Assembly (NCBI GenBank): GCA_030248215.1
Contig: JASANG010001017.1
Location: forward strand, 92,187-156,186
DNA from: Enoplolaimus lenunculus
Taxonomy: Eukaryota; Nematoda; Enoplea; Enoplida; Thoracostomopsidae
DNA: 64,000 bases
Direction of reading: 5' to 3'
Position 1 is the stretch's first letter, and the number at the start of each line of letters is the position of its first letter. Below the pieces are notes generated by a model, which saw only the letters and a program-made list of their open reading frames with translations, was not told the DNA's origin and searched no databases. The position numbers and the translations under genes were made by a program. Below, one piece after another: positions 61,601 to 64,000 of this stretch.

Positions 61601-63615
61601 AACTTTTGTTAATCCTCTTTTTCCGGATCTTTAAATTGCTGACATATCCCCACTGACTGCAGCTGGGAACGGTGTACAGAAATTGAATCTATCCTTTCAA
61701 AACTACTTCTCTTTTTATACAAAGCGCTACGTTATCATAACTGAACTGCGAACATTAAAAGTTTGTATTAAATTTCAGATTTGTATCAAGGTGACATTGC
61801 CGCAGAACCTTATACCGAATGTAAGTGATCAATTGTTTTTGATGACGACGCTGACGAACCAGAATTATCGATTTCATACCAGTGGTTACTGTTGTTAACT
61901 CGTACTCATATGAATATTTTATTTCATCTGACATCTAATTTCAAGTTCGAATTAAAAAACGTATTTTGGTGGCAGTCGTTTTACCCATGCCGCTCTACCA
62001 TTTAAGCGTAAAAAAGACATAAATGTAATATACGCTCAACTTTCAAGAGTTAATAACAAAACTGTTGCGTTTGGCAATAGTCTAGCACTGATCGTTCATT
62101 AATGTGCTTCAAGTGAGAGAAACAAACCAACCAATGCAAAATATATTGAACATTTAAAAAAAAGTAGCTAGTGCTGCACCAATACTAATTGGCATTGGTT
62201 TGCATGATTTTAGATAACGACTGTGATGTTCGCGCACCTCGAGATTTAGATTGTGATTTTGAACGAAACAACGGAAGTTGCTGTTGGTACAACGTCAAAA
62301 ACGACGGCGGCAGTGGCGCAACAAACCTGTTTCGAGGATATGGATCGCCGTCCGAAAACAATACATGGGATCTTTACATGGGAAGCAGTGAACGTCCTGG
62401 TGAGCGCTGTAAAATGTCTGGATTCACAATTGTTCTATCGAAACTGAATGCATGAATTTGAGTTAAATTTTGGTTGTAAAATGTTTTATTGATTGATGTA
62501 ATTTTTTTCAAATTCAATAATTATTAATGTGCCAAAAACTTATCAAATTCGTCTAAAATTTTACCTGGAACTTTTAGTGCCAAACACTACAATTAAACAG
62601 AAAATTTTGTCAATGTAAAGATCAGGGCCGTAAACAGTAGTATAAGCATATTCCTACGCCTAAGGCTTAATTTAATCAATTGCCACCCCACAGAAAAACT
62701 TTAGCCCTTAAACCAGAAAATACTGAATGAAATTATTATATTCAGTTTGTACATGATGTTATATTTTTTAACCCGAATTTGTAAGATGCAAACGGTTTTG
62801 GAATTGTTGTGTCTCGAGTTACGGAAACAACAATTTGGTGGGTGAGTCGGCCGCTTCAAAGCCAAAAAGGAGATGGAATTTTATCAATGAAGTAGGTTTT
62901 AATCCGAATCCTGTTACCTGTTTTTAGTTACAATATTTGTTTCAAATTATTCTCGGCAACGTCCACTTTAAACACCTTCAAGCTTGGTTAAAAATTTATA
63001 AACATCGCATTGTTGCCTCGACATTACCTCGTCACGCTGTGTATATAATTTATACCGGATTAATTAGTTTTTCGGTACTTGCTTAACTGTTATACGGTTG
63101 TATATTCTTTCAACTAAAAAACTGTTTTCTATTTAAGCACGATTTTTAACCCAATATCGTGATTATTTTTGGAAAACTTCATTATTTTTGTTATTATAAA
63201 TGCGAAATCGAACGTTACGTACAACAGGCCTATCAGTATGTCAGAATAGCACAGTGAAAACCTGTTCAATTATCCGATTCGTGAATTAAAGGTTTAGAGC
63301 ATATGGCAGGTTATCCTCAATAAATGCTTCAGTATAAATTCAAACTCAAATTGCTAATTAAGCCAAACCTAATAATTCTCGGCCATATAATGACTTTGGC
63401 ATATCAACGGTTTGTTTTGATTTTGCAGACATTGGGCTACACCTCAGACGTATATCAAAGTATGTGCGCGTCTTTATGACGAAGAAGGTGTGAGAAATCC
63501 GCGCAAACGGACAAAGCCGTGGACATGGCTATCGTGCAGCAGGCAGACCAGTTATGGAGATGACGTCGGTCCGAATGATTTTAAGATCAAAGGACCAATT
63601 ACCGAACCGTTTGAG
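58662..63615 (+). CDS. Partial multi-exon gene for a modular, probably extracellular protein with an MAM-like segment
   Basis: Proposed exons: 58662-58787, 61779-61820, 62214-62399, 62786-62841, 63448-63615. Each is open in one frame with AG/GT borders, and the phases chain (1-1, 1-1, 1-1, 1-0, 0-0). Runs of phase-1 introns are usual in shuffled extracellular modules. The third exon is best supported: Cys-rich, with LDCDFERNNGSCCWYNV, close to the CDFE...CgW core of MAM domains, and a later LYM-GS. The fifth encodes YIKVCARLYDEEG and a basic stretch. MAM modules mediate adhesion in membrane receptors and proteases, but the family here is unidentified. Both gene ends are missing. The first and fourth exons are the least certain (the fourth uses a weak AAG acceptor, and an upstream acceptor at 63428 competes for the fifth). 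Confidence 0.45.
58979..59113. mobile_element. Worn CAGGCCCATAGCCAG-type element
   Basis: The left end CAGGCCCATAGCCAG is loosely mirrored by CTCTGGCAACGGGATCGG at the right. GGCTTAGCCC lies near the right end. No clean target duplication is seen. It lies in the large intron after the exon at 58662. Confidence 0.4.
59279..59776. mobile_element. Copy of the CACTGTAGTGACC family with a nested TTAGGC-family piece
   Basis: The left end is CACTGTAGTGACCGGAATAA. The right end, inverted, is TACTGTAATGATTGG. Inside, about 59470-59630, lies a GGCCAATG...CATTGTCC piece with TTTTTCTGTGGGA, a member of the GGCCCATG family that seems to have landed in this element. Confidence 0.6.
60063..60483. mobile_element. 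Inverted-repeat element (GGCC.ATGTTAC ends) carrying a 9-bp minisatellite
   Basis: Left end GGCCAATGTTACCC, then AAAGGCCGTCCC. Right end, inverted, GGCCCATGTTACTA, then AAAGGCCGTCCC. Flanks CTAAACTC and CGAAACTC match at 7 of 8. The GGCC(N)ATG termini and 8-bp duplication resemble the elements at 33553 and 38813. A second array and right end, 60563-61130, is a duplication of the first. Confidence 0.7.
60175..61097. repeat. GGGACAGWT 9-bp minisatellite in two arrays
   Basis: Array 1 is about 60175-60450 and array 2 about 60564-61097. They are separated by a 113-bp spacer (60450-60562) repeated after array 2 up to 61217, so the array and its 3' flank were duplicated together. Because the unit is 9 bp, long open frames run in all six frames (for example Thr-Val-Pro-Ser-Val-Pro on the - strand, Trp-Asp-Ser-Trp-Asp-Arg on +). 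These are repeat artefacts and not supported as genes. Confidence 0.93.
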
Positions 63616-63636
63616 GTAATTGTTTAAAAGTTCAAC

Positions 63637-63826
63637 GGCCCAGCTAAAAATCAATGACGGAACGTTTTTGTGTGGGACTGCAAACGTAAGCTTAAACTTT
63701 AGACTAATTTTTGCTTGGCTTAGGCTTAGGCTTAGGCTTTGGAATATGATCATTCTTACGATTTGGCTTATGCTTAGCTTTAGGCTTAGGTTTAGGAATA
63801 TGCTTAATGGTCAGTTCATCGAAACA
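63637..63826. mobile_element. Worn TTAGGC/GGCCCATG-family element
   Basis: The left end reads GGCCCAGCTAAAAATCAATG, then GGAACGTTTTTGTGTGGGAC. The interior has six or more TTAGGC words, and GGAATATGCTTAATGG marks the right part. It lies just after the exon ending at 63615. Confidence 0.55.
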
Positions 63827-64000
63827 GGAATCTAACGTCCGAATTTTTAATTAATAACAAATTGACAAATGTGTACTGAATATGCTCAATGAAAATTCAC
63901 GGTACAATTTTTAGCAAAGTTAGTGCAATTTTTTTGGATTTGTTTTCTCTTTTTACGCATAATACTTTTACGATTTCAACACGAAAGGTAAACTCAATTT
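63827..64000. other. Intronic or flanking DNA to the window edge
   Basis: AT-rich DNA; no exon is seen. The gene at 58662-63615 presumably continues beyond the window. Confidence 0.35.

Overview
The window looks like animal nuclear DNA: AT-rich, with genes split by GT-AG introns, host genes of metazoan type (a coiled-coil large Rab GTPase, a two-pore-domain K+ channel, rhodopsin-like receptors, a modular extracellular protein) and many small non-autonomous DNA transposons. An invertebrate, possibly a tunicate or another marine deuterostome, fits best. That is an inference: nothing in the sequence fixes the taxon.

Layout. (1) About 1394-17014, + strand: the 3' 17 exons of a large Rab GTPase of the CRACR2A/RAB44/RASEF group (coiled coil followed by a C-terminal Rab domain). 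The N-terminal part, expected to hold EF-hands, is off the left edge. All splice phases agree. (2) 17015-20692: convergent intergenic space with two related hAT-like elements. (3) 20693-24365, - strand: a four-exon two-pore K+ channel (506 aa), apparently complete. (4) 24366-47166: about 23 kb with no gene I can support, rich in terminal-inverted-repeat elements, several with 7/8 or 8/8 target-site duplications. (5) 47167-48879 and 54742-56562, - strand: two tandem intronless paralogous receptors with atypical family-A motifs and long Ser/Thr-rich tails. They are separated by about 5.9 kb holding a near-perfect array of ten 110-bp repeats. (6) About 58662 to the right edge, + strand: exons of a modular, probably extracellular protein with an MAM-like cysteine module. 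Its intron holds a 9-bp minisatellite (GGGACAGWT) grown inside a transposon-like element.

The genes do not form an operon or an evident pathway. The receptors are a local tandem duplication, while the Rab gene and the channel look like unrelated neighbours. The least ordinary features are the receptor pair with its repeat array, the six-frame-open 9-bp minisatellite, a cluster of a 16-bp perfect palindrome in a Rab-gene intron, and the number of transposon families with 8-bp target duplications.
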